Source of the DNA: Aequorivita vladivostokensis | GTDB lineage: Bacteria > Bacteroidota > Bacteroidia > Flavobacteriales > Flavobacteriaceae | Direction of reading: 5' to 3' | Length of the DNA: 64,000 nucleotides | Assembly: GCF_000952855.1 (NCBI RefSeq) | Contig: NZ_JSVU01000004.1 | Coordinates: 186,001-250,000, forward strand | Part shown: positions 26,897-35,801 of the stretch, piece after piece | How positions within the stretch are numbered: the stretch's first letter is position 1 | Layout: every line of letters starts with the position of its first letter | Position numbers and translations under genes: made by a program | Notes under the pieces: model-generated | Database searches by the model: none | Seen by the model: the letters and a program-made list of their open reading frames with translations, nothing else | What the model was told of the DNA's origin: nothing

Positions 26897-28567
26897 ATGA
26901 ACATTTTTAAGACTACACTATTCGCAGTTGCCATCTCAACTGTCTTGGCAGGCTGCGGAAGCGGAGCAGCCATCGTCGCCACTCCCATTCAGAATATTGA
27001 TTCCAATCCTTTAAAAATTACGCCGCTAACCGAGGAACAGTTAAAACACTGGCCGGCAATGGACCTTGTAACCGATACCGTGCCCGGAATGAGCGTTGAC
27101 AAAGCCTACAGCGAAATAATCAAAAAGCGAAAAGGCGAAACCGTAATTGTAGGAGTTATTGACAGCGGAGTCGACATAGACCACGAAGATCTAAAAAACG
27201 TAATCTGGACCAATCCGGGGGAAATTGCTGGAAATGGTATTGATGATGACAACAACGGATTTGTTGATGATATCCATGGTTGGAATTTCTTAGGAAATAT
27301 TACAGGTGAAAACATGGAATATGTTCGTATTATAAGAAAACTAAAGCCGAAATATGAAGGCAAAAGCGAAGCTTCCATAAGTGCTGCCGATAGAGAAGAA
27401 TTTGCGCTCTACCAAAAAGCACAAGCCGAATATGAAAAGGAGTTAAGGGAGATTACGATGAATAAAGCCCAGTACGAACAAATCCTTGCACAGTTGCAAC
27501 CTACGCACGAAGCAATGGCAAAAAGACTGGGAAAGGAAGATTATACCAAAGAAGATCTTTCGGCCATACAGAATCCTTCCGCGCAGGAACAACAACAAAT
27601 TGCGATGCTCTCCCAAATGCTGAATTTCGCCGATTCTGTGCCCGAAGTTTTAAAAGATCTTAAAAACGGGTTGGATTACTTTGACGACAGAATAGAGAAC
27701 AATTTCAATATGACCAAAGATTTCCGCAGCGTTTTGGGCGATAACCCCGAAGATATTGCGGACAATGTGTATGGAGACAATAATGTAGCCGGGCCAGACC
27801 CAACACGTGAAAATGTAAAGCACGGTACGCACGTTGCGGGCATTATTGCAGCCCAGCGCAACAACGGAATTGGTATGGATGGCGTTGCAAACAATGTAAA
27901 AATTATGGCGGTTCGTGCAGTGCCGGATGGGGATGAGTACGACAAAGACATCGCTTTGGCCATTCGTTATGCAGTGGACAATGGCGCGAAAGTGCTAAAT
28001 ACCAGCTTTGGAAAATACTATTCCCCACAAGCAGATTGGGTTTATGATGCTATTAAATATGCAGCTTCCAAAGATGTTTTGATTGTAAATGCAGCCGGTA
28101 ATGACGGCTTGGATTTGGATACCGTAAATGTGTACCCTAACGATCAAATAGACAACGGTACGGAAATGGCAAATTCCTTTTTGACTGTTGGCGCGCTTAA
28201 CTACAAATACGGCAGTGAAATGGTTGCAAATTTTTCAAATTACGGAAAAACCAACGTCGATGTTTTTGCGCCCGGTGTAAAAATCTGGGCAACCACACCT
28301 TTAAATACCTACGAATTTTTACAGGGAACTTCAATGGCTGCACCTGAAGTAGCAGGTGTTGCAGCAATGATCCGTTCCTATTACCCAAGCCTCTCCGCAG
28401 CACAAGTAAAGCAAATTTTGATGGATAGCGGCCTTTCAATCAACACTCAGGTAGTTTTGGGCGGCGAACCTTCAAATACAGATTCCTTCGCAAATATTTC
28501 AAAATCGGGGAAAATGGTAAATATGTACAACGCCCTAATTATGGCAGATAAAATGGCTAACTTATGA
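26897..28567 (+). CDS. Subtilisin-like (S8) serine protease lipoprotein
   Basis: 556 aa. The lipobox LAGC places the lipidated Cys at residue 20. The catalytic triad is complete: Asp89 in VGVIDSGVDIDHED, His309 in VKHGTHVAGI, Ser479 in QGTSMAAPE, with the oxyanion Asn in AAGND near 402. Between Asp and His there is an insertion of over 150 residues with a charged, coiled-coil-like stretch (about 160-260), typical of Bacteroidota S8 enzymes. It overlaps the M1 peptidase start by 4 bp, so secreted protein degradation is coupled. Confidence 0.93.
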   Translation: MNIFKTTLFAVAISTVLAGCGSGAAIVATPIQNIDSNPLKITPLTEEQLKHWPAMDLVTDTVPGMSVDKAYSEIIKKRKGETVIVGVIDSGVDIDHEDLKNVIWTNPGEIAGNGIDDDNNGFVDDIHGWNFLGNITGENMEYVRIIRKLKPKYEGKSEASISAADREEFALYQKAQAEYEKELREITMNKAQYEQILAQLQPTHEAMAKRLGKEDYTKEDLSAIQNPSAQEQQQIAMLSQMLNFADSVPEVLKDLKNGLDYFDDRIENNFNMTKDFRSVLGDNPEDIADNVYGDNNVAGPDPTRENVKHGTHVAGIIAAQRNNGIGMDGVANNVKIMAVRAVPDGDEYDKDIALAIRYAVDNGAKVLNTSFGKYYSPQADWVYDAIKYAASKDVLIVNAAGNDGLDLDTVNVYPNDQIDNGTEMANSFLTVGALNYKYGSEMVANFSNYGKTNVDVFAPGVKIWATTPLNTYEFLQGTSMAAPEVAGVAAMIRSYYPSLSAAQVKQILMDSGLSINTQVVLGGEPSNTDSFANISKSGKMVNMYNALIMADKMANL

Positions 28568-30399
28568 AGCAGCTTCTAACCGGTTTCTTTTTTATAGCGG
28601 TATTCTTTTCGGCATTTGCACAGAACAATAATAGCTATTGGCAGCAGGAAGTAGATTATAAAATGACCGTCGATATGGACGTGAAGACCTTTCAATATAA
28701 AGGCACGCAGGAGTTGAAATATACGAACCACTCTCCCGATACCTTGACAAAGGTTTTCTATCATCTTTACTTCAATGCATTCCAGCCAGGGAGTGAAATG
28801 GACGTGCGCTCGCGTACCATCGCAGATCCGGATGGCCGCGTGATGGATCGTATTTCTAAATTATCACCTTCGGAAATTGGATACATTAAACCAACGCTTT
28901 TCACACAAAATGGTGTTGCTGCAGATTATACCATTAAAGGCACGGTGATGCAGGTATTGCTGAACAAACCTATTCTGCCGGGCGAAAGCACCGTTTTCAA
29001 TATGAACTGGGATGCGCAAGTGCCGTTGCAGATCCGACGTTCGGGGCGTGACAGTTCTGAGGGCGTTGCCTTAACTATGACCCAATGGTACCCAAAAATA
29101 GCCGAATACGATTTTGAAGGCTGGCACGCCGACCCATACATAGCCCGCGAATTTTACAGCGTTTGGGGCGATTATGACGTGACCATAACCATAGACGCCG
29201 ATTATACAATCGGCGGAACCGGTTATCTTCAAAATCCCGCCGAAGTAGGTCACGGTTATACTTTACCCGGCCAAAAGTGGATGAAACCAAAAAAAGGAAA
29301 ATATACTTGGCATTTTTTAGCGCCTGACGTGCACGACTTTGCTTGGGCTGCAGATGATGAGTATATACACGATACCTATCCCGGGCCCAATGGTGTGACG
29401 CTTCATTTCTTCTACAAGAACGATCCTGAAATTGCCGAGAATTGGAAAAACCTGCAACCGAAAACGGCTGCATTGATGGAATTTTTCAACGAGCAGATTG
29501 GGGAATATCCCTATGAGCAATATTCCGTAATTCAAGGTGGTGACGGCGGAATGGAATATGCCATGAGCACAATGATTACAGGACAACGTGAGTTTGGAAG
29601 TTTAGTTGGCGTAACCGCCCACGAGCTTGCACATTCCTGGTTTCAGTTTGTTTTGGCTACCAACGAAAGCAAACACGAGTGGATGGACGAAGGCTTTACT
29701 TCTTACATTTCAGATGAAGCCATGAATTATGTAATGGAGGAAAACAAACCAAATCCGCACGCCGGTTCCTACAGAAGTTATTTCTATATGGCCACAAGCG
29801 GCGCGGAACAGCCTCTCAGTACCCACGCAGACAGATACGCTACCAATCGTTCCTACGGTATAAATGCCTATAGCAAGGGTTCGGTATTTTTAACGCAGTT
29901 GGGATACGTTATCGGACCAGAAAACCTTTCAAAAACACTGAAGCGGTATTATTCCGATTTCAAATTTAAGCACCCCACACCAAACGATTTTATCCGCACC
30001 GCGGAAAAGGTTTCGGGCTTTGAGTTGGATTGGTACCTAACAGATTGGACGCAAACCACAAACACCATCGATTACGGAATAAAAGCTGTGGAAAGCGAAG
30101 GTGAAAGCACGAAGATAACTCTGGAAAGAATTGGCTTGATGCCAATGCCCATAGATCTTTACGTGACCTATGAAGACGGTTCGCAGGAATTGTTTTACAT
30201 TCCGTTGCGGATGATGTGGGGCGAAAAACCAAACCCATTTACTGAACTGAAGCGCACCGTTTTGGAAGATTGGCCGTGGGCATACCCGACCTATACTTTT
30301 GAAATAAAGAACGGAAAAAAAGTAAAAAATATGATGATAGATGCCACGCGAAGAATGGCAGATATTAATCCTGAAAATAATCTTTGGGAAGTAAAATAA
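28564..30399 (+). CDS. M1 family aminopeptidase, secreted
   Basis: 611 aa with a signal peptide ending SAFAQ near residue 20. It shows the gluzincin motif HELAH (353-357) with the third zinc ligand Glu376 in WMDEGFTS. The substrate-binding GAMEN motif is changed to GGMEYAM (about 328-334). An N-terminal beta domain and a C-terminal beta sandwich flank the catalytic domain. It is translationally coupled to the S8 protease (ATGA), so endo- and exopeptidase probably act together in the periplasm. Confidence 0.92.
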   Translation: MKQLLTGFFFIAVFFSAFAQNNNSYWQQEVDYKMTVDMDVKTFQYKGTQELKYTNHSPDTLTKVFYHLYFNAFQPGSEMDVRSRTIADPDGRVMDRISKLSPSEIGYIKPTLFTQNGVAADYTIKGTVMQVLLNKPILPGESTVFNMNWDAQVPLQIRRSGRDSSEGVALTMTQWYPKIAEYDFEGWHADPYIAREFYSVWGDYDVTITIDADYTIGGTGYLQNPAEVGHGYTLPGQKWMKPKKGKYTWHFLAPDVHDFAWAADDEYIHDTYPGPNGVTLHFFYKNDPEIAENWKNLQPKTAALMEFFNEQIGEYPYEQYSVIQGGDGGMEYAMSTMITGQREFGSLVGVTAHELAHSWFQFVLATNESKHEWMDEGFTSYISDEAMNYVMEENKPNPHAGSYRSYFYMATSGAEQPLSTHADRYATNRSYGINAYSKGSVFLTQLGYVIGPENLSKTLKRYYSDFKFKHPTPNDFIRTAEKVSGFELDWYLTDWTQTTNTIDYGIKAVESEGESTKITLERIGLMPMPIDLYVTYEDGSQELFYIPLRMMWGEKPNPFTELKRTVLEDWPWAYPTYTFEIKNGKKVKNMMIDATRRMADINPENNLWEVK

Positions 30400-30416
30400 T
30401 TTAAACCAATAATCTT

Positions 30417-30444
30417 GTAGGCGCGCGATTAATCGCGCGCCTAC
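30417..30444. repeat. Perfect 28-bp REP-like palindrome containing the RAYT stop codon
   Basis: GTAGGCGCGCGATT is followed exactly by its reverse complement. The last bases (30441-30443) are the stop codon of the RAYT gene on the minus strand. A near copy lies at the other end of the locus (31083-31107). Confidence 0.85.
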
Positions 30445-30983
30445 ATTTTTAAACCTGCTTCATTATTCCGGTCTCTATACCACATTTTCGGGTTGTTTTG
30501 AATATAATCCTGAATTTTTAAAAATGATGTTTGGTTTCGGATGATATGATCGTAAAATCTTGGCTGCCAACCAAATTTTGTATTTATTTTTCTACAGTCA
30601 AACGTTGTTTTTCCTTTAAACCAACGAACCGCAGTTGAAATATTCTGATGCAACATGGGGTTTTTATTTCCTGTAATTCCTCCTGTTTTTTCATCAATGG
30701 CGAAATCATTGGTTTTTAAATGTTTTAAACCATCTATTATCAAAATACCATGCAAATGATTCGGCATAATCACAAAATCGGCAATTTCAATATTTGAATA
30801 TTGTGTTTCAATATTACGCCAATTTGATTCCACAATTAAGCCCACTTCATTTAAAACCATTATATCATTTTCAATATTTCCAAAAAAATGTTCTTTCTTC
30901 TTGGTACAAATTGTCAAAAAATATAATCCAATATTGGAATAATCCCAATTTTTTAATCTGAATGAACCATCTTTGTGTTTCAC
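30441..30983 (-). CDS. REP-associated tyrosine transposase (RAYT, Y1 family)
   Basis: 180 aa, starting at a GTG. It belongs to the IS200/IS605-like Y1 transposase group that is domesticated with REP palindromes. The HUH metal motif is MPNHLHGIL, the N-terminus has GLYFLTICTKKK, and the catalytic Tyr is probably in KIQDYIQNNP. The gene sits between two copies of a GTAGGCGCGCGAT palindrome, and its stop codon is inside one of them. RAYTs nick and join REP ends; here it may drive spread of the palindromes. The frame is intact. Confidence 0.9.
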   Translation of the reverse strand: MKHKDGSFRLKNWDYSNIGLYFLTICTKKKEHFFGNIENDIMVLNEVGLIVESNWRNIETQYSNIEIADFVIMPNHLHGILIIDGLKHLKTNDFAIDEKTGGITGNKNPMLHQNISTAVRWFKGKTTFDCRKINTKFGWQPRFYDHIIRNQTSFLKIQDYIQNNPKMWYRDRNNEAGLKM

Positions 30984-31082
30984 AATAAATGTTTTATTTA
31001 ACTAAATGTAACCCATTTTCTTAAATTTATCACTACAATTGAGGATTGACGATGCGCAGAAATGTCGTGCGATTATACGGAA

Positions 31083-31107
31083 AGGTGCGCGATAAATCGC
31101 GCGCCTA
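31083..31107. repeat. REP-like palindrome in the rnpA leader
   Basis: GGTGCGCGAT-AA-ATCGCGCGCC (31084-31105) forms a 10-bp stem with one G-T pair, and the flank CTAC matches the 30417-30444 copy. It ends about 10 bases before the rnpA ATG, so it could fold in the rnpA mRNA leader. A degenerate relative (GTCGTGCGATTATACGG) lies just upstream. Confidence 0.75.
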
Positions 31108-31116
31108 CAAATAATT

Positions 31117-31482
31117 ATGGCCCAAAAATTTCCCAAAAATGAAAAATTAAAAAGCGCCAAGACAATTGAAAATTTGTTTTTGGAAGGGATAACACATTCC
31201 AAATTTCCCATAAAAATATTTTTTCTTCCGAAGGAAAACTTGGAAAACCATCTCGCTGCTTTCGCCGTTCCTAAACGGAATTTTAAATCGGCAGTGGAGC
31301 GAAACCGTATAAAGAGGCAGCTTCGCGAAGCCTATCGTCTTAACAAACACTGGCTTGACGAAATTCACGGCAAGAAATTTGTGATGCTATTTCTCTTTTT
31401 GGGAAAAGTCAAACCGCAGTACGCCGAACTTGACAAAGCAATGGTAAAGCTGCTTAAAAAATTACGGGATGAAAACAATTAG
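31117..31482 (+). CDS. rnpA: Ribonuclease P protein component
   Basis: A 121-aa basic protein that supports the RNase P RNA in tRNA 5'-end processing. The conserved N-terminus FPKNEKLKSAKTIENLF and the RNR-type signature ERNRIKRQLREAYRL are present. The usual partner rpmH is not upstream; instead a RAYT/REP locus precedes it, with a palindrome within 12 bases of the start. It overlaps the DUF4349 gene by 14 bp. Confidence 0.95.
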   Translation: MAQKFPKNEKLKSAKTIENLFLEGITHSKFPIKIFFLPKENLENHLAAFAVPKRNFKSAVERNRIKRQLREAYRLNKHWLDEIHGKKFVMLFLFLGKVKPQYAELDKAMVKLLKKLRDENN

Positions 31483-32284
31483 CACTTTACTTTTATTGTT
31501 TGTTTTAGGTTGCTCTGGCGGAGGGGCAAATAAAGATTTTGAAACTTTGGAAGCTCCATCGGCATCTTATGAAATGAGTCCGGAGATGGAGGATATTTCT
31601 CAAAATACCCAGATCCAGGAACAAAAAATCATCAAAACTGCCCATCTCGCTTTTGAAACCAAAGATGTGGAGGCGACGCACAAAAAAATCCTGCAACTGG
31701 CCACGCAGTACAAGGGATTGGTTCAGAATGACAACAGCGGCAAAAACTATAACCGCATTTATAAAAATATGACCGTTCGCATTCCCACGGAAAATTTTCA
31801 GCAATTTATCGACGGCATTTCAGAAGGTGTAGCCTATTTTGACCAAAAAGACATTTCAAGGCAGGACGTTTCCGAAGAATTTGTGGATTTGGAAGCGCGG
31901 TTAAAAGCAAAGCGCGTGCTTGAGGAACGCTATCTTGAGCTGCTTAAAAAAGCGAATAAAGTTGAGGAAATGTTGCAAATTGAGCGCGAACTTTCCAACA
32001 TTCGTGAGGAAATTGAAGCCAAACAAGGACGATTGCAATATCTGCAGAGCCAGGTTTCAATGAGCACCGTAAACATTGAATTTTATAAAACCACTGCGGA
32101 AACTGGTATCACACAATCCTACGGCCAAAAAATGAAAAACGCGCTGCAAGGCGGTTGGAACGGCATTTCGGTATTTTTCTTGGGCATTTTATACCTTTGG
32201 CCTTTATTCCTCGTTGCAATAATAGTTGTTATCATTCTTCGTATATTTCTGAAGAAGAGAAAACCAAAAAATCCCAAAAACTAA
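31469..32284 (+). CDS. DUF4349-type lipoprotein
   Basis: 271 aa. MKTISTLLLLFVLGC is a lipoprotein signal. The centre (about 50-215) has the DUF4349 pattern, with FETKDVEATHKKILQLA, a coiled coil (about 140-190, KAKRVLEERYLELLKKANK) and RLQYLQSQVSMSTVNIEFY. One membrane helix lies near the C-terminus (about 238-260) before a basic tail. The presence of both a lipobox and a C-terminal helix is typical of this family. The function is unknown. The start lies within the rnpA 3' end, indicating co-translation. Confidence 0.82.
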   Translation: MKTISTLLLLFVLGCSGGGANKDFETLEAPSASYEMSPEMEDISQNTQIQEQKIIKTAHLAFETKDVEATHKKILQLATQYKGLVQNDNSGKNYNRIYKNMTVRIPTENFQQFIDGISEGVAYFDQKDISRQDVSEEFVDLEARLKAKRVLEERYLELLKKANKVEEMLQIERELSNIREEIEAKQGRLQYLQSQVSMSTVNIEFYKTTAETGITQSYGQKMKNALQGGWNGISVFFLGILYLWPLFLVAIIVVIILRIFLKKRKPKNPKN

Positions 32285-32285
32285 A

Positions 32286-32311
32286 ACTCCAAATTCCAAG
32301 TTTTGGAGATT
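32286..32311. repeat. CAAATTCCAA inverted repeat copy
   Basis: ACTCCAAATTCCAA is followed by TTTTGGAGATTCC, a short copy of the repeat seen near accC and accB. Confidence 0.4.
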
Positions 32312-32335
32312 CCTTTTAAATTAAATTTTCAGAAA

Positions 32336-33958
32336 ATGAAAAAAAGAATAATAGTTCCCATCATCGCTGTCGGTATATTTTTTACTACCGTAAGTTTCAA
32401 AAGTGACTTTTTTGAAATTGCCAAACAGATTGAAATCTTCACCACACTTTTCAAGGAATTGAACATGAATTACGTGGACGAAGTAACGCCCGCAACGCTT
32501 ATGGACAAAGCCATTAAAGGCATGTTGGAAGATTTGGACCCATACACCGTTTATTGGAACGAACAGCAAGTAGAGGACGCCAAAATCAACAATTCCGGCA
32601 TTTACACGGGCATTGGCGCAACCGCGCAGAGCAGAAAGGATAAAATTATAATTGTGGAGCCCTACAAGGACTATCCTGCCGATAAAGCGGGTTTGAAGGC
32701 TGGGGACGAAATCGTAAAAATAGGCAACGTTAATATTGCCGATTTGGAAGACGACGCCGGCGAATTATTAAAAGGCGCACCCGGCTCAACCGTTGAGGTA
32801 ACCTACAAAAGACAAGGAAAAACCGCCACTGCAACCATTACAAGAGGGGCGGTAGATTTAAAAGCGGTTCCCTTTTACAAATTGATAAATAACGACATTG
32901 GATATATTGTGCTTTCACAATTCAACCGAAAGACTACTATTGAGACCAAAGCTGCGCTGGTTGATTTGAAGTCGCAGGGCGCAAAAAAAATCATTCTGGA
33001 TTTACGTGGAAACCCGGGCGGCTTGCTGAATGAAGCCATAAACGTGGTAAACCTATTTGTGGATAAAGGCGAAGTAATTACCACGACCAAATCGGCTATT
33101 GAAAAATACAACCAAACCTATAAAACCAAAAGCGACCCCGTAGATACTGAAATTCCACTTGTGGTTTTGGTAAACGGAAGAAGCGCTTCGGCCAGTGAAA
33201 TTGTTTCCGGCGGATTGCAGGATTTGGACCGTGCGGTAATTGTGGGCGCCCGAAGTTTCGGAAAGGGACTCGTGCAGCGTCCAAAAAAATTGACTTACGG
33301 AACACAGCTGAAAGTTACCATTTCGCGCTATTATACGCCAAGCGGCCGCTGCATACAGGCCCTTGACTACTGGCACCGTGACGAAAACGGCGACCCTATC
33401 CGAAAAGATGCCAAGGAATATAACGCCTTTAAGACCAAAGGTGGCAGAACGGTTTACGACGGCGGCGGAATCTTGCCCGATGTGGAATTGAAATCTGCGG
33501 TATTTAGTCCGATAACCACGGCTTTGCTGAAGGACAACGCCATTTTCGATTTTGCAACAAAATATTACTACAGCCATCAAATGACCGATTGGAAAAACTT
33601 CAAATTTACCGAAGCCGATTTTCAGGATTTTCTGAAATTTTTAAAAGACAACAATTTTGAATACGAAACCGATACCGAAAAGAAGTTTGCCGAAGGTTTA
33701 AAAATCTCGGAAGATGACGATATGAGTAAGGATATTTCAGCAAGTTATAACCAACTTATGACCGCAATTGACAAAGCCAAGGACAAAGCTATTATTGATA
33801 AAAAAGTGGAAATAGAATCGTTGTTGACCGATGAAATTTTAAAACGTTATTTCTACCGTGAAGGTTTATATAATTATCAAATTGAGCATAATCCCGAGAT
33901 TTTGGAGGCGGTCGCTGTTTTGAATGATGCTGGGCGGTATGGGAAGATTTTGAAGTAA
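32336..33958 (+). CDS. S41 C-terminal processing peptidase
   Basis: 540 aa from the ATG at 32336 (MKKRIIVPIIAVG, signal peptide or anchor); an upstream TTG start is unlikely. A PDZ domain (about 80-160) with GIGATAQSRKDKIIIVEP precedes the catalytic domain. The Ser/Lys dyad is in NGRSASASEIV and GARSFGKG. It probably degrades or trims exported proteins in the periplasm, as Tsp/CtpA does. It follows the DUF4349 gene by about 50 bp, a spacer that contains another copy of the CAAATTCCAA repeat. Confidence 0.93.
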   Translation: MKKRIIVPIIAVGIFFTTVSFKSDFFEIAKQIEIFTTLFKELNMNYVDEVTPATLMDKAIKGMLEDLDPYTVYWNEQQVEDAKINNSGIYTGIGATAQSRKDKIIIVEPYKDYPADKAGLKAGDEIVKIGNVNIADLEDDAGELLKGAPGSTVEVTYKRQGKTATATITRGAVDLKAVPFYKLINNDIGYIVLSQFNRKTTIETKAALVDLKSQGAKKIILDLRGNPGGLLNEAINVVNLFVDKGEVITTTKSAIEKYNQTYKTKSDPVDTEIPLVVLVNGRSASASEIVSGGLQDLDRAVIVGARSFGKGLVQRPKKLTYGTQLKVTISRYYTPSGRCIQALDYWHRDENGDPIRKDAKEYNAFKTKGGRTVYDGGGILPDVELKSAVFSPITTALLKDNAIFDFATKYYYSHQMTDWKNFKFTEADFQDFLKFLKDNNFEYETDTEKKFAEGLKISEDDDMSKDISASYNQLMTAIDKAKDKAIIDKKVEIESLLTDEILKRYFYREGLYNYQIEHNPEILEAVAVLNDAGRYGKILK

Positions 33959-33968
33959 AATTAGAGAA

Positions 33969-34466
33969 ATGAATAAATTTATTCTTCTTATCGGACTTTG
34001 TGTTTGTTCAAATATTTTCTCACAAGAAATACCAAGTTATAAGGATATTACATCTGAATTAATTAATCCGGAAAACTCTTTAAATATTACACTAAATATA
34101 TTTAAATCAGATTTTTATATAATCATAGAAAATGATATAAAGCTGTCAAGATATTATGATGTTGCACCTTGTATGGAATTTAAATCCAATTCTGAAACTA
34201 ATAAAGCTATTCAGGATATTTTACTTAAAAATAAATTACTGGAAATTATTTATGTTCATAAGGAAGAGCAATTAGTGAGAATTGATTCAAAAGAAAAAAT
34301 TATATATCCTTTATATTGGATTACGATAGAATACAAAACCGAGAAACATTCGAGATCGGTTATCTTACCTGTTTTTGAAAAAAACATTTCTGAACAAATC
34401 CTTAATGATTTTAGCAAGGTTTTTCCAAATCAAAATTGTTTTTCAATTTTACAGAATAAATTATAG
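33969..34466 (+). CDS. Hypothetical secreted protein, 165 aa, AT-rich
   Basis: A signal peptide (MNKFILLIGLCVCSNIFSQE, cleavage near residue 18) is followed by a soluble mixed alpha/beta domain. I recognise no family or active-site motif. Visibly higher A+T and more rare-looking codons (ATA, TTA) than the flanking genes suggest recent arrival or fast evolution. It lies 10 bp after the S41 peptidase and 3 bp before the hydroxylase gene, so it sits within a likely transcript. Confidence 0.6.
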   Translation: MNKFILLIGLCVCSNIFSQEIPSYKDITSELINPENSLNITLNIFKSDFYIIIENDIKLSRYYDVAPCMEFKSNSETNKAIQDILLKNKLLEIIYVHKEEQLVRIDSKEKIIYPLYWITIEYKTEKHSRSVILPVFEKNISEQILNDFSKVFPNQNCFSILQNKL

Positions 34467-34469
34467 AAA

Positions 34470-35288
34470 ATGCACTCCTTCCTAACCTTCTTCGAAACCA
34501 TGCCCGTTTGGATGAAAGCTGGTTGGGTGTTCTTTGTACTTACTATTTTCTGGATTCTTGAAGGGTATTACAAACTCGTTTTTACCAAATACAACAAATG
34601 GCGGCACGCAAAAACCAATTTAATCTTGCTGGCCTTTGTGATGCTGATAAACGTGGTTTTCGGGATTGCGACCGTTGGTATTTTTCTGTGGTTAAACGAT
34701 TCCAACTTCGGGTTGCTACAACTTTTTGATGGGCCTGTTTGGTTGGAATTGCTGCTTTCCATCCTGGTTTTGGATTTGATTGCGCAATATTTTGTGCATT
34801 ATCTGCTTCACAAAGTAAAGTGGATGTGGCGGTTGCATACCGTGCACCACAGTGATAAAAATGTGGACGTGACGACGGGAACGCGCCACCATCCTTTCGA
34901 TTTTATTATTCGGGAAACTTTCGCCTTGATTGCCGTTGTAATTATGGGAATGCCAATTGCTTTCTATCTTTTTTATCGGATTTTAAGTGTGTTTTTTACC
35001 TATTTCACCCACGCCAATATTTCACTTCCAAAGCAACTGGACAAATCGCTGAGCTACATTATCGTAACCCCGAATATGCACAAATTCCACCATCATTATC
35101 AAATGCCGTGGACAGATAGCAACTTTGGAAATATGTTCTCAATTTGGGACCGCGTGTTTGGCACGTTTGTGTACGGAAAAACTTTGGATATTAAATACGG
35201 ATTGGACATTGCCGACCATCGCGATGATGAAAATATTTTGCAACAATTGAAACTTCCATTTGACAAATCCATTCGCTATAAAAATTAA
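34470..35288 (+). CDS. Sterol desaturase / fatty acid hydroxylase superfamily protein
   Basis: A 272-aa integral membrane di-iron protein. Four or so helices surround the histidine clusters: HYLLH, RLHTVHHSDKNVD, TRHHPFD and MHKFHHHYQMP. The ending SNFGNMFSIWDRVFGTFVYG is typical of the family. It probably hydroxylates or desaturates a lipid chain or a carotenoid/sterol-like substrate at the inner membrane; the substrate is not readable. It starts 3 bp after the preceding AT-rich gene. Confidence 0.9.
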   Translation: MHSFLTFFETMPVWMKAGWVFFVLTIFWILEGYYKLVFTKYNKWRHAKTNLILLAFVMLINVVFGIATVGIFLWLNDSNFGLLQLFDGPVWLELLLSILVLDLIAQYFVHYLLHKVKWMWRLHTVHHSDKNVDVTTGTRHHPFDFIIRETFALIAVVIMGMPIAFYLFYRILSVFFTYFTHANISLPKQLDKSLSYIIVTPNMHKFHHHYQMPWTDSNFGNMFSIWDRVFGTFVYGKTLDIKYGLDIADHRDDENILQQLKLPFDKSIRYKN

Positions 35289-35361
35289 TTTAACAGCTAA
35301 ATTTTTTCGCTTAACATAACCTTAACTGACTGTTTATCAATGATATTGTATCTTAGCAGTT

Positions 35362-35733
35362 ATGGTACAATCAGAAAGAGACGAAAACAAGGAGATTCTA
35401 AAGGAATCTGTGGCCTATTTAGAGAACCGGGGTTTTGAACACATCCAGGCCGATGTGGACGGTTATGAAACTCCAAAATCCTATCACAAAAAAGATAGCG
35501 ATGTGGTAATTACTCCAGACATAGTAGCAGATCGCGCGGGAATTAAGCATTATTTTGAAATCAGTCTAAAATCTGAAAAACCGCGATTGCTAAAATCCAA
35601 ATGGCAGTTTTTGGATACGTTGACTCGTATGCGGAACCAGCGTTTTAAAATCATTACCCGCCGAGGGCATTACAAGTTTACGGACGAAATGCTGAAAGAC
35701 CTTAATCTGGAGAAAAATCTTATTAAACTGTAA
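35362..35733 (+). CDS. Conserved hypothetical protein, 123 aa, possibly PD-(D/E)xK-like
   Basis: A small soluble protein with an N-terminal helix (VQSERDENKEILKESVAYLENRG) and a core reading DSDVVITPDIVADRAGIKHYFEISLKSEK in part. The PD then E...K spacing resembles a PD-(D/E)xK nuclease core, but the E-x-K element is not exact, so this is only a suggestion. There is no signal peptide. It stands alone after a 73-bp spacer. The function is unknown. Confidence 0.6.
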   Translation: MVQSERDENKEILKESVAYLENRGFEHIQADVDGYETPKSYHKKDSDVVITPDIVADRAGIKHYFEISLKSEKPRLLKSKWQFLDTLTRMRNQRFKIITRRGHYKFTDEMLKDLNLEKNLIKL

Positions 35734-35801
35734 TCAGTTTATACTTGAAAATTTCCTCCTTTTTTACCCTAATCCTAAAGGGAAAAGAAGAGGAAATTTT
35801 T

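Noticed and set aside
27799-27814. CACGTGAAAA half-site inside the S8 protease gene
   Set aside because: The left half of a parS site is absent, so it is a chance half match.
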